Shown one piece after another: positions 1 to 7,288 of a DNA stretch of 32,907 nt (its first letter is position 1; each line of letters starts with the position of its first letter). The stretch is taken from NCBI GenBank assembly GCA_934462945.1, contig CAKSJF010000020.1:1-32907 (forward strand), written 5' to 3'. The notes beneath the pieces were generated by a model. It saw only the letters and a program-made list of their open reading frames with translations. It was not told the DNA's origin and made no database searches. This stretch comes from an uncultured Clostridia bacterium. Lineage in GTDB: Bacteria; Bacillota; Clostridia; UBA1381. The position numbers were made by a program, and so were the translations under genes.

Positions 1-51
1 CTCAAATGAATATAGCCTGCGTCCCCGAAACAAGCCGGAAATAATTCTCAC
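1..51 (-). CDS. rsmD: RsmD, 16S rRNA (guanine-N2) methyltransferase, N-terminal fragment cut by the window edge
   Basis: An open frame starts with GTG at 49-51 (minus strand) and runs unbroken to base 1. It gives 17 residues, MRIISGLFRGRRLYSFE, which match the conserved RsmD start M-R-[IV]-I-x-G-x-x-[RK]-G-R-x-L. RsmD methylates the guanine at position 966 (E. coli numbering) of 16S rRNA using S-adenosylmethionine. A strong ribosome-binding site (GGGAGGG) lies 7 bases upstream of the GTG, and a consensus promoter is at 81-109. Position directly after recG is the usual Firmicutes order, often followed by coaD. Only the first 17 codons are present, so the catalytic NPPY motif cannot be checked. 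Confidence 0.8.
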   Translation of the reverse strand, partial: MRIISGLFRGRRLYSFE

Positions 52-80
52 ACTGTTTCCCTCCCATGTCATATAGTTAT

Positions 81-109
81 ATTGTATCTCAAAATCACAA
101 AAAGGTCAA
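81..109 (-). promoter_or_regulatory. Sigma-A type promoter for rsmD
   Basis: On the minus strand, TTGACC (104-109) is followed by a 17-base spacer and TACAAT (81-86), with the rsmD start about 30 bases downstream. Both boxes are one base from consensus. The interval 110-161 between recG and this promoter is AT-rich and shows no clear terminator, so rsmD may be read both from here and by readthrough from recG. Confidence 0.75.
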
Positions 110-161
110 CAGAATTTTGTAAATTTTTTTGAAATTCCATATTTTTGTTTAAAACAACGAA

Positions 162-2177
162 TTAATTTCGCACCACCATCTCAGATAAGAGCGACTCAAT
201 TTTCTCCTCCACCCTTATTTCCTCCTCCGGTGTGTGCAGAAATTCCCCGTGCAGCCATCCGACCGCCGCACTCTGTGCCGCTTTCAGGATTTCCAGATCC
301 TCAAACAGATTTGCCACCTTTAATGCAGGCAGACCGTGCTGCCGTGTTCCGAAGAAATCACCCGGACCGCGGAGCTTTAAATCCTGCTCGGAGATATAAA
401 AACCGTCATTCGATTGACACATGATTTTCATGCGCTTTTTCGTAACCTCCTGACCGCCGTTTTGCATTAAGATACAATAGGCTTGCTCCGCGCCTCTGCC
501 AACCCTGCCGCGGAGCTGGTGCAGCTGACTTAAGCCAAACCGTTCCGCATTTTCAATCACCATCAGATTGCTGTTTGGAACATTTACCCCCACCTCAATC
601 ACTGTGGTAGAGACTAAAATATCAATCTCATGCCGGGAAAATGCCTCCATGATCTCCTCTTTTTCCGCCGGTTTCATTCTGCCATGCACCAGTCCGACCC
701 GAAAATCCAGAAACCGGCTCTGTAAATCCAGCATGCGGCTTTCAGCATTGGCAAGATCGCTCTTTTCCGATTCCTCAATCAATGGACAAACCACATAGCA
801 CTGCGTTCCTGTTTTCACATTTTTCTCAATAAATGCGTACACCCTGCTCCGCATGTGTTCCCCGACTGCATAGGTTTGCACCGGCTTTCGGTTTGGGGGC
901 AGCTCGTCTATCACCGAAACCTGCAAGTCTCCGTATAGAATCAGAGCAAGCGTGCGCGGAATCGGCGTTGCCGACATCACCAGAAAATGCGGATGCTCTC
1001 CCTTATCCGAAAGCGCCGCTCTCTGCTTGACCCCAAAGCGGTGCTGCTCATCTGCAATTACAAGCCCCAATTTCTGAAACTGTACCGACTTCTGAATCAC
1101 GGCATGTGTTCCGATCACCAGATCAAATTCCCCGTTTTGAATCTTTTTGTATAACTCCGGCTTTTTCTTCGTGCCGCCGGTTAAAAGGCAAACCCGGAAA
1201 GGGGTGTTTTGAAAAAGCGCACAAAAGGTTTCATAATGCTGCTGCGCTAAAATTTCGGTGGGCGCCATCAGAGCGGACTGCTCGCCGTTTCTTGCTGCAA
1301 CATACATCGCCGCTGCCGCAACCGCTGTTTTTCCCGATCCGACATCACCCTGCACCAACCGGTTCATTGGTGTATTTTTTCCGAAATCCTCTAAAATTTC
1401 TTCAATCACACGCCGCTGTGCGTTCGTAAGTGTAAACGGAAATTTCATCTCCCATGCACATGCCCGGTTCGGATAAGGTGCTTTCTGAAATTTTTCACTC
1501 TGCTTTTTCGTCCGGAACAGGGTCAGCTGCAATAATAAAAGCTCCTCAAATGCAAACCGCCGCCGTGCTTCCTCCTGCAATCCGGCATTTTCCGGCGCAT
1601 GCATTTGCCTTGCCGCCTGGTTTTTCTCCATCAGCTGATATTTTTTTAAAATCTCTTTCGGAATCCATTCGGAAAGGGTGCAGCAGGATAGCGCCTGCTG
1701 CATCATCTTTCGCAGAACCCCTTGCGTCATACGATCCCACAGCGGATAAACCGGCACAATTCTGCCTGTCTCTTTCTGCTCTCCCGGCTTTTCAAACACC
1801 GGGTGCGCCATTTCGCGCTTTGTGCCGTTTTTTTTGACCGTTCCGTAGAAAATATATTCCTCGCCCGTCCGGAATTTTCCTTTCAAAAAGCGGCTGTTAT
1901 ACCAAAACACCTTTAACATTCCGCTCTCATCCGACACCTGCATCGAATCAATCACCATATCCTTTCGGATACGTGCCTCCCGGACAGGCGAAAAAACGGT
2001 TGCACGAATGCAAACCGTTTCTCCGTCGGCACAGTCGAAAATCTGCTTTTCCACCGTCCGATCCTCATAGGCGCGCGGAAAAAAGCTTAATAAATCCTCC
2101 ACTGTGTGAATATCTTTTTTTGCAAACAACCGGGCGCGGACATCACCCACACCGTCCAGTGTTCGTATATCAGGCAT
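162..2177 (-). CDS. recG: ATP-dependent DNA helicase RecG
   Basis: This 671-residue protein is full length for RecG, which remodels stalled replication forks and branch-migrates Holliday junctions. It has an N-terminal helix-hairpin-helix-like start (TLDGVGDVRARLF), an OB-fold wedge domain (about residues 50-150), Walker A GDVGSGKT (near 280), the DEQHRFG helicase motif II, the SATPIPRT motif III and the C-terminal motifs STTVIEVGVNVPN and QLRGRVGRG. Start is ATG at 2175-2177, with GAGGGTGA overlapping the stop of the upstream fakA-like gene, so the two are translationally close (9-base gap). It is followed by rsmD, the standard order. No anomaly was seen. Confidence 0.97.
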   Translation of the reverse strand: MPDIRTLDGVGDVRARLFAKKDIHTVEDLLSFFPRAYEDRTVEKQIFDCADGETVCIRATVFSPVREARIRKDMVIDSMQVSDESGMLKVFWYNSRFLKGKFRTGEEYIFYGTVKKNGTKREMAHPVFEKPGEQKETGRIVPVYPLWDRMTQGVLRKMMQQALSCCTLSEWIPKEILKKYQLMEKNQAARQMHAPENAGLQEEARRRFAFEELLLLQLTLFRTKKQSEKFQKAPYPNRACAWEMKFPFTLTNAQRRVIEEILEDFGKNTPMNRLVQGDVGSGKTAVAAAAMYVAARNGEQSALMAPTEILAQQHYETFCALFQNTPFRVCLLTGGTKKKPELYKKIQNGEFDLVIGTHAVIQKSVQFQKLGLVIADEQHRFGVKQRAALSDKGEHPHFLVMSATPIPRTLALILYGDLQVSVIDELPPNRKPVQTYAVGEHMRSRVYAFIEKNVKTGTQCYVVCPLIEESEKSDLANAESRMLDLQSRFLDFRVGLVHGRMKPAEKEEIMEAFSRHEIDILVSTTVIEVGVNVPNSNLMVIENAERFGLSQLHQLRGRVGRGAEQAYCILMQNGGQEVTKKRMKIMCQSNDGFYISEQDLKLRGPGDFFGTRQHGLPALKVANLFEDLEILKAAQSAAVGWLHGEFLHTPEEEIRVEEKIESLLSEMVVRN

Positions 2178-2186
2178 AGTTCACCC

Positions 2187-3812
2187 TCACTCTACTGATA
2201 AAATGTAGTAATATAACGGCTGTCCTCCGTATTTTACACTCACTTCTAAATCCGGATAGCGTTCCTCCAGCTTTTCAGAAAGCGCCTCAGCGTCCTCTTT
2301 CTGCACGTCTGCACCATAATAAACCGTTAAAAATTCGCTGTCGTTATCCGAAAGCACATCTACCAGGTTTTCGCAAATTTCCTCCGGGTTCTGTCCGGTC
2401 AGTTCAATCTTGCCGCCGCAGATTCCTAAAATATCGCCCTTTTGAATGGTAAACTCCTCGGTTTCGGTATCACGAACCGCAAAGGTCACCTGACCCACGC
2501 GAACTCCCTCTGCCGCTTTTGTCATTGCTGCTGCGTTATCTTCCCGGCTTTTCTGCTCTTTATAGGAAAGCATTGCCGTGACGCATTCCGGCACGGATTT
2601 TGTCGGAATTACCACGATCCGATCCTCTAATTCCTTTGCCTGGTTTGCTGCCAGGATGATATTTTTATTGTTCGGGAATACAAAAACCGTTTTTGCGTTT
2701 ACTTCCTCTGCCGCCTTTAAAATATCGTCGGTGCTTGGGTTCATGGTCTGACCGCCCTCAATCACCTTTGTAACTCCTAATTCACGCAGAATCTCCGAAA
2801 TGCCGTCCCCGGCGCAGACAGCCACAAATGCAGTCTCCTTTTCCGGTTCTTTTTTCGGTGCGGCTTTTTCTTCCTCTTTGTTGATCAGGCTTTGATGCTG
2901 ATGCTTCATATTGTCAATCTTAATATTGATCATCGTGCCGATTCCGACCGCCTTTTCCAGGACAAAGCCGGGATGATTGGTGTGGATATGCACCTTGACA
3001 ATATCGTCATCATCAATCACGAGCATGCTGTCTCCCTTTTCCGCAATTGCCTGCCGGAACGAAAGCACATTCACATCCGGATTTTTCTTTTCCACAATAA
3101 ATTCTGTGCAGTAAATGTACTTAATATCAGTTTTAATGGCTGCCTGTGCATCGGTGCGAACTTCTTCCTTTGCCGTCTCCTCCGGTTCATTTTTCTCTAC
3201 AATCGCCCCGGTTTTGATATATTCCAAAGCACCCTCTAAAAAGAAGATCCATCCCTGTCCGCCTGCGTCTACCACACCGGCTTTTTTTAATGCCGGGAGC
3301 ATTTCCGGCGTTTTTTCCAGCACCTTATTTCCATGATGGATTGCCTTTTCCAGCATGATCTGGATGGATTCATCCGCAGTTTTCTGCGCACGTGCTGAAA
3401 TCTCGCGTGCAACCGTCAGGATTGTTCCCTCGGTCGGATTCATAACCGCCTTATATGCCGCGTCCGAGCCTGCCTTTAGCGCGTCTGCAAGATCTCTTGC
3501 CGAGATTTCATTTTTTCCTTTCATGCTTTTGGACATGCCGCGGAAAAACTGCGACAGAATCACGCCGGAATTTCCTCTTGCTCCCCGGAGCGCTGCAAAG
3601 GAAACCGTATCTGCCACCTTTGATGCAGACGGCGAAACCAACTCATCCACAGCTTTTGCCATGGCGCATACTGTCATGGACATATTTGTTCCGGTATCTC
3701 CATCCGGAACAGGGAACACATTCAGCTCATCCACAGTCTTTTTATGATTATATAAATTATTTGCACCGGAGATCATCATATGTGCAAACAATTTTCCCTC
3801 TAACCTGTTAAT
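2187..3812 (-). CDS. fakA: FakA/YloV-like DAK2-domain protein (probable fatty acid kinase subunit)
   Basis: The N-terminal half is a DhaL/DAK2 nucleotide-binding domain with the signature ELNVFPVPDGDTGTNMSM, followed by GARGNSGVILSQF. The C-terminal half is the DegV-like region typical of YloV/FakA. FakA proteins phosphorylate fatty acids bound to DegV-type FakB partners, feeding exogenous fatty acids into phospholipid synthesis. The family start (Bacillus YloV: M-S-I-R-T-L-D-G-R-T-F) aligns with I-N-R-L-E-G-K-L-F here, which lies upstream of the first legal start (TTG at 3789-3791). The only codon well placed after the strong GGGAGGAG site is ATT at 3810-3812, giving 541 residues; TTG would give 534. 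Asp23 upstream and RecG downstream are the usual neighbours. The function is known for the family; the start is inferred. Confidence 0.9.
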   Translation of the reverse strand: MNRLEGKLFAHMMISGANNLYNHKKTVDELNVFPVPDGDTGTNMSMTVCAMAKAVDELVSPSASKVADTVSFAALRGARGNSGVILSQFFRGMSKSMKGKNEISARDLADALKAGSDAAYKAVMNPTEGTILTVAREISARAQKTADESIQIMLEKAIHHGNKVLEKTPEMLPALKKAGVVDAGGQGWIFFLEGALEYIKTGAIVEKNEPEETAKEEVRTDAQAAIKTDIKYIYCTEFIVEKKNPDVNVLSFRQAIAEKGDSMLVIDDDDIVKVHIHTNHPGFVLEKAVGIGTMINIKIDNMKHQHQSLINKEEEKAAPKKEPEKETAFVAVCAGDGISEILRELGVTKVIEGGQTMNPSTDDILKAAEEVNAKTVFVFPNNKNIILAANQAKELEDRIVVIPTKSVPECVTAMLSYKEQKSREDNAAAMTKAAEGVRVGQVTFAVRDTETEEFTIQKGDILGICGGKIELTGQNPEEICENLVDVLSDNDSEFLTVYYGADVQKEDAEALSEKLEERYPDLEVSVKYGGQPLYYYILSVE

Positions 3813-3833
3813 GTCAATCTCCTCCCAACAGAA

Positions 3834-4184
3834 TTAAACTCGCACAGACTCAACCTGCACATTCACCCGGCAAACCTTTAAGCCGGCGTGATGCTCCAGC
3901 TGATAGCTGACGTTATGAATAATACTATCGCAGATGGCATGAATATTGACACCGTACTCCACAATAATATTCATATCAATCACAATGCCGTTTTCCTCGG
4001 TTGTGATTCGAATGCCTTTAGACATATTCTCTTTTTTCAAAAGCCGGACGATACCGTCCTTTTTACTTTTTGAAGCCATGCCGACAACACCGTAGCACTT
4101 TGCCGCAACCGCTCCGGCAATGGATGCGATCACTTCATTGCTGACAACAACGTCGCCAAGGTCACTATTAATTTTAATTGCCAT
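3834..4184 (-). CDS. Asp23/Gls24 family protein (YloU-like)
   Basis: This 116-residue protein has the Asp23/Gls24 pattern: an N-terminal G-x-[IV]-x-[IV]-x-N-x-V-I-x-x-I-A-G-x-A-A segment followed by V-V-G-M and a central V-x-[IV]-x-[IV]-x-V-E-Y-G-V-N-I stretch, ending in V-x-V-x-V-x-x-V. Members are small cytoplasmic proteins, some tied to the membrane or to envelope stress, with no known enzyme activity. The gene nearly always precedes the fakA-like gene in Firmicutes, as here (21-base gap to the ATT start), which suggests a membrane lipid or envelope role. Start is ATG with an AAAGGATGA site 8 bases upstream. It has its own promoter at 4221-4249. Confidence 0.92.
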   Translation of the reverse strand: MAIKINSDLGDVVVSNEVIASIAGAVAAKCYGVVGMASKSKKDGIVRLLKKENMSKGIRITTEENGIVIDMNIIVEYGVNIHAICDSIIHNVSYQLEHHAGLKVCRVNVQVESVRV

Positions 4185-4220
4185 GCCGAAATCATCCTTT
4201 CTGATTCATGTTCTGTCTCT

Positions 4221-4249
4221 ATTTTACTATATTTTACCCGATTCGTCTA
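4221..4249 (-). promoter_or_regulatory. Probable sigma-A promoter for asp23-fakA-recG
   Basis: On the minus strand TAGACG (4244-4249), a 17-base spacer and TAAAAT (4221-4226) lie about 40 bases before the asp23 start. The -35 box matches 4 of 6 consensus bases and the -10 box 5 of 6. An inverted pair ACTATA (4226-4231) and TATAGT (4248-4253) overlaps both boxes and could be an operator, though it is short. Confidence 0.5.
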
Positions 4250-4278
4250 TAGTTATTTTCATTTTTTTTAAATTTCTG

Positions 4279-4307
4279 TTGAAAACAATCCCAAATTCCG
4301 CTATAAT
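4279..4307 (+). promoter_or_regulatory. Sigma-A promoter for the tyrosine recombinase gene
   Basis: TTGAAA (4279-4284), a 17-base spacer and perfect TATAAT (4302-4307) precede the recombinase. The expected transcription start near 4314 leaves a leader of only about 14 bases, just enough to hold the AAGAGGTGA ribosome-binding site. The promoter is divergent from that of asp23. Confidence 0.75.
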
Positions 4308-4327
4308 GATAGCAAGAGGTGATTATT

Positions 4328-5392
4328 TTGAACAATTCTGAAAAGCTCCGGATTCTGCGTGAATACACCAGTGAATTACCAGATTTTGCATACAGCTACA
4401 TTATTGAATATTACAGCGGAGACAGCTTAAACACCCAAATCGGCTACTGTATTGACCTCCGCGTCTTTTTCTATTATTTAAAAACGGAAATTTTTCCGGA
4501 TCGTCAAAGCATTTCCGATTTTACGGCGGCGGATCTGAATCACGTCACCGTTTCCCAGCTGATTCATTACAAAAACTATCTCCGGGAATATACGGTTGAG
4601 TCTGTCTCTCCGATCGGAAAAATTACCAAACGTACCTACAAAAATTCCGCCTACGGCATCAACCGCAAGCTTTCCGCTCTGCGCGGCATGTTTATCTATC
4701 TTTATAAAACCGATCAGATCAGGGAAAATATCACGGATAAGATCGATTTTATGAAACTGCACCACAAGATCAAAAAGCCGCTCACCACGCAGGAAACCGT
4801 TGCCCTGTTAGATATCATCTATAACGGCGAAAAGCATTTCACTGGCAGAAAGCTGACAGAATACAACCGCCGCAAGCTGCGCGACATTGCCCTCTTTACG
4901 GCTTATCTCGGCACAGGTGTGCGTGTGAGCGAATTAGCCGCCTTAGACGCACTTGATATCGACTTTCAGTCCTCCTCCTTTATCGTCCGCAGAAAGGGCG
5001 GCGACGAGCAGGAAATTTTCATGCCCATCCAGGTGGAGGACGCGTTTTTTTCCTATCTCCAAACCGAGGACGGAACGCTCCGCACCGAGGGACCGCTCTT
5101 TTTAAACCGTTCCGGAAAGCGGCTCGGCATTGCCGGCATTGAAAAGCTCTTAAAAGATTACTGCCATGAGGCAGGCATTTACCATCCGGACAAAACCCGT
5201 CCGCACGCGCTCCGCAGAACCTTTGCCTGCCGGCTTTTGGAGGATGGGATTGATATTAAGATGGTTGCCGATCTTTTAGGGCACAAAAATATCGAAGTAA
5301 CACACCGGTTCTACGCGCAGTACACCCGCCAGGCAAAGCGCGAGGTTATGGAGCAGGTGCATGTGATTCCGGATTCAATCCAGGAATCATGA
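4328..5392 (+). CDS. Tyrosine site-specific recombinase, XerS-like
   Basis: This 354-residue lambda-integrase family protein has the full catalytic set: R199 (TGVRVSEL), K223 (RRKGG), H293-x-x-R296 (HALRR), H319 (LLGHKN) and the nucleophile candidate Y329 (THRFY). It is longer than XerC or XerD (about 300) because of insertions near residues 90-108 and 165-185. The second insertion, with E-Y-N-R-R-K-L-R-D-I-A-L, and the early E-Y-Y motif resemble the streptococcal single recombinase XerS as I recall it. It may resolve chromosome dimers alone, but an integrase from a lost element is possible. TTG at 4328 is preferred over GTG at 4319 because the ribosome-binding site AAGAGGTGA overlaps the GTG. 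It is on the opposite strand from its neighbours, with its own promoter; its stop overlaps that of tsaD. Confidence 0.85.
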   Translation: MNNSEKLRILREYTSELPDFAYSYIIEYYSGDSLNTQIGYCIDLRVFFYYLKTEIFPDRQSISDFTAADLNHVTVSQLIHYKNYLREYTVESVSPIGKITKRTYKNSAYGINRKLSALRGMFIYLYKTDQIRENITDKIDFMKLHHKIKKPLTTQETVALLDIIYNGEKHFTGRKLTEYNRRKLRDIALFTAYLGTGVRVSELAALDALDIDFQSSSFIVRRKGGDEQEIFMPIQVEDAFFSYLQTEDGTLRTEGPLFLNRSGKRLGIAGIEKLLKDYCHEAGIYHPDKTRPHALRRTFACRLLEDGIDIKMVADLLGHKNIEVTHRFYAQYTRQAKREVMEQVHVIPDSIQES

Positions 5393-6400
5393 TAACGGCA
5401 GGCTTGGTACTGCATTTAACGATAAATCCGCACGCTGTCCGGCAAGATATCCGTAATAGCCTGCACAACCGATCATCGCCGCATTATCCGTACATAACAC
5501 CGGGGGCGGATACAACACGCTGATCCCCTCCTTTTCTGCCTCCTCCGTCATTCTTTTTCGGAGCGCAGAATTGGAGGCAACTCCTCCGGCTAATGTGATC
5601 ACATTTCTATGGCATTTTTTTGCCGCCTCAATGGTATGCTCACACAAAACATCCACCACTGCCGCCTGAAAGCTTGCCGCAATATCCGCCTTGTTGATTT
5701 CTTCTCCCTTTTGCTCCGCCTTATGCAGGTAATTAATCACTGCTGTTTTTACCCCGCTAAAACTGAAATCCAGGGAATCCCCATCCATCCGCACACGCGG
5801 AAAATGCACCGCCTCCGGATTGCCCTCGCGGGAAAGCTTGTCAATCAGCGGGCCTCCCGGATAACCCAAGCCAATCACGCGTGCAATTTTATCAAAGGCT
5901 TCTCCTGCCGCATCATCTCTGGTTCTTCCCAGCACGCGGAGCGTCTGATAATCCTGCACCTCCACAATATGACTGTGTCCCCCGGATGCAACCAGGCAGA
6001 CAAAGGGCGGCTCTAACTCCGGATGTGCAATCAGATTCGCCATGATATGCCCTTTAATATGATGCACCGGAACAAGCGGTTTTCCGGCAGCATAGGCAAG
6101 CGCCTTTGCACTGGAAACCCCCACCAAAAGCGCACCGACCAAACCCGGTCCATAGGTCACTGCAATCGCATCAATCTCCGAAAGTGTGACCCCGGCAGCG
6201 GAAAGCGCCTCGTCAATCACCGGATCGATGCTTTCGATATGCTTTCGGGACGCAATCTCCGGCACAACACCGCCATAGATTTTATGCAGGTCAATCTGTG
6301 TATTAATCACATTCGACAGCACCTGCCGTCCGTTTTTCACTACCGCCGCAGCCGTCTCATCACAGGAGCTTTCTATTCCCAAAATCAAACAATCATTCAT
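5387..6400 (-). CDS. tsaD: TsaD, tRNA N6-threonylcarbamoyladenosine transferase subunit
   Basis: This 337-residue ASKHA-fold protein transfers the threonylcarbamoyl group to A37 of ANN-decoding tRNAs, with TsaB and TsaE as partners. Visible family motifs are GIESSCDETA at the start, VPEIASRKH, the metal-binding H-x-x-x-H in VHHIKGH, VASGGHSH, FDKIARVIGLGYPGGP, FSFSGVKTA and AGGVASNSALR. Length is normal. Its ATG overlaps the stop of rimI (8 bases), so translation is probably coupled. Its stop shares the sequence TCATGA with the stop of the convergent recombinase gene, leaving no room for a terminator between them. tsaB and tsaE, often next to rimI and tsaD, are not in this window. Confidence 0.97.
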   Translation of the reverse strand: MNDCLILGIESSCDETAAAVVKNGRQVLSNVINTQIDLHKIYGGVVPEIASRKHIESIDPVIDEALSAAGVTLSEIDAIAVTYGPGLVGALLVGVSSAKALAYAAGKPLVPVHHIKGHIMANLIAHPELEPPFVCLVASGGHSHIVEVQDYQTLRVLGRTRDDAAGEAFDKIARVIGLGYPGGPLIDKLSREGNPEAVHFPRVRMDGDSLDFSFSGVKTAVINYLHKAEQKGEEINKADIAASFQAAVVDVLCEHTIEAAKKCHRNVITLAGGVASNSALRKRMTEEAEKEGISVLYPPPVLCTDNAAMIGCAGYYGYLAGQRADLSLNAVPSLPLS

Positions 6401-6842
6401 ACATTTCTCCCATATCCATCGTCATAATCAAGGCATCCTCGGTCGGGTTGGAATAATAGCGTTTCCGCGCCCCTACCCTGCGAAAGCCGTATTTTTCATA
6501 AAGTGAAATTGCTGCGGTATTGGATTGGCGCACCTCCAGCGTCAAAAGCGAAAGTCCGCGTTTTTCTGCCTCCCGGATCGCGCTTTCTAAAAGCTTTTTT
6601 GCAATTCCTTGTCTTCGGTAGTCCGGATGTACAGCAATATTCGTAATGTCTGCCTCTCCGGAAACCTCCCAAAAGCCGCAGTAGCCTAAGAGCAGATCCT
6701 CCTCCCAGGCAAGAAAATAGACTGCGAGCGGATTTTTCGCCTCATCCCGGAAGGACTGCTCCGACCACGGAACAGAAAAGCAAAGCCGGTCTAATGCAAA
6801 AAGCTTACCGGCATCCTCCGCCCGGATTCCTGCAATTCTCAT
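6393..6842 (-). CDS. rimI: RimI-family GNAT N-acetyltransferase
   Basis: This 149-residue GNAT protein has the acetyl-CoA binding signature R-R-Q-G-I-A-K-x-L-L, followed by LTLEVRQSNTAAISLYEKYGFRRVG and R-x-x-Y-Y, the classic RimI pattern. In E. coli RimI acetylates the N-terminal alanine of ribosomal protein S18; in Firmicutes the substrate is less certain. It is placed between the phosphatase gene (4-base ATGA overlap) and tsaD (8-base overlap), so the three form a tightly coupled operon. The link of rimI with t6A genes is widespread. Confidence 0.93.
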   Translation of the reverse strand: MRIAGIRAEDAGKLFALDRLCFSVPWSEQSFRDEAKNPLAVYFLAWEEDLLLGYCGFWEVSGEADITNIAVHPDYRRQGIAKKLLESAIREAEKRGLSLLTLEVRQSNTAAISLYEKYGFRRVGARKRYYSNPTEDALIMTMDMGEMYE

Positions 6843-7279
6843 AATTCTTTCTCAATCCGGTCTGCAACTAACAAAACCGCCTCGTAAATCTGCCTGGCGC
6901 ATGCCTGATATTCTTCCACATCTCCGCCGAACGGATCGTCAATATCTTCCTCCAAACCGGCATACTCGCAAAGCGTGTAGCATTTGTTTCCTGCCGTCTG
7001 GGCAAGCAATAGCTTGTGCGCTGCCGTCATAGTCAGAATCAAATCGCTTTTTTCAATCAGTTCCTCATTGATCGGCTGGGCATGATGTCCCAGAAGATCA
7101 ATGCCGTATTCTCTCATGGCAAGAATCGCCTCATTGCTCGCCGGCGCGCCCTCCTCGGCAAAAATACCTGCCGATTCAATCCGGACATCCAAATTCCGCT
7201 CCATTGCCACCTGATTCATCAAAGCCGCCGCCATAGGGCTGCGGCATGTATTTCCTGTACAAACAAATAGAATGTTCAT
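6839..7279 (-). CDS. ywlE: Low-molecular-weight phosphatase, probable protein-arginine phosphatase (YwlE type)
   Basis: The 146-residue protein has the P-loop C7-T-G-N-T11-C12-R13-S14 and the general-acid DDPFGGD motif near residue 115. In this superfamily threonine at position 11, instead of isoleucine or leucine, distinguishes YwlE-type arginine phosphatases from tyrosine phosphatases, and this protein has it. YwlE reverses arginine phosphorylation by the kinase McsB, which marks proteins for ClpCP degradation; no mcsB is in this window. It sits directly after tsaC (9-base gap), as ywlE lies close to the sua5 homologue ywlC in Bacillus, and overlaps rimI by 4 bases. Specificity is inferred from one residue and context. 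Confidence 0.88.
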   Translation of the reverse strand: MNILFVCTGNTCRSPMAAALMNQVAMERNLDVRIESAGIFAEEGAPASNEAILAMREYGIDLLGHHAQPINEELIEKSDLILTMTAAHKLLLAQTAGNKCYTLCEYAGLEEDIDDPFGGDVEEYQACARQIYEAVLLVADRIEKEL

Positions 7280-7288
7280 AAAACCACC

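Noticed and set aside
4226..4253. A dif-like site next to the recombinase gene
   Set aside because: The ACTATA/TATAGT pair is only 6 bases per arm with a 16-base gap, unlike the 11-6-11 dif layout, and it coincides with the asp23 promoter.
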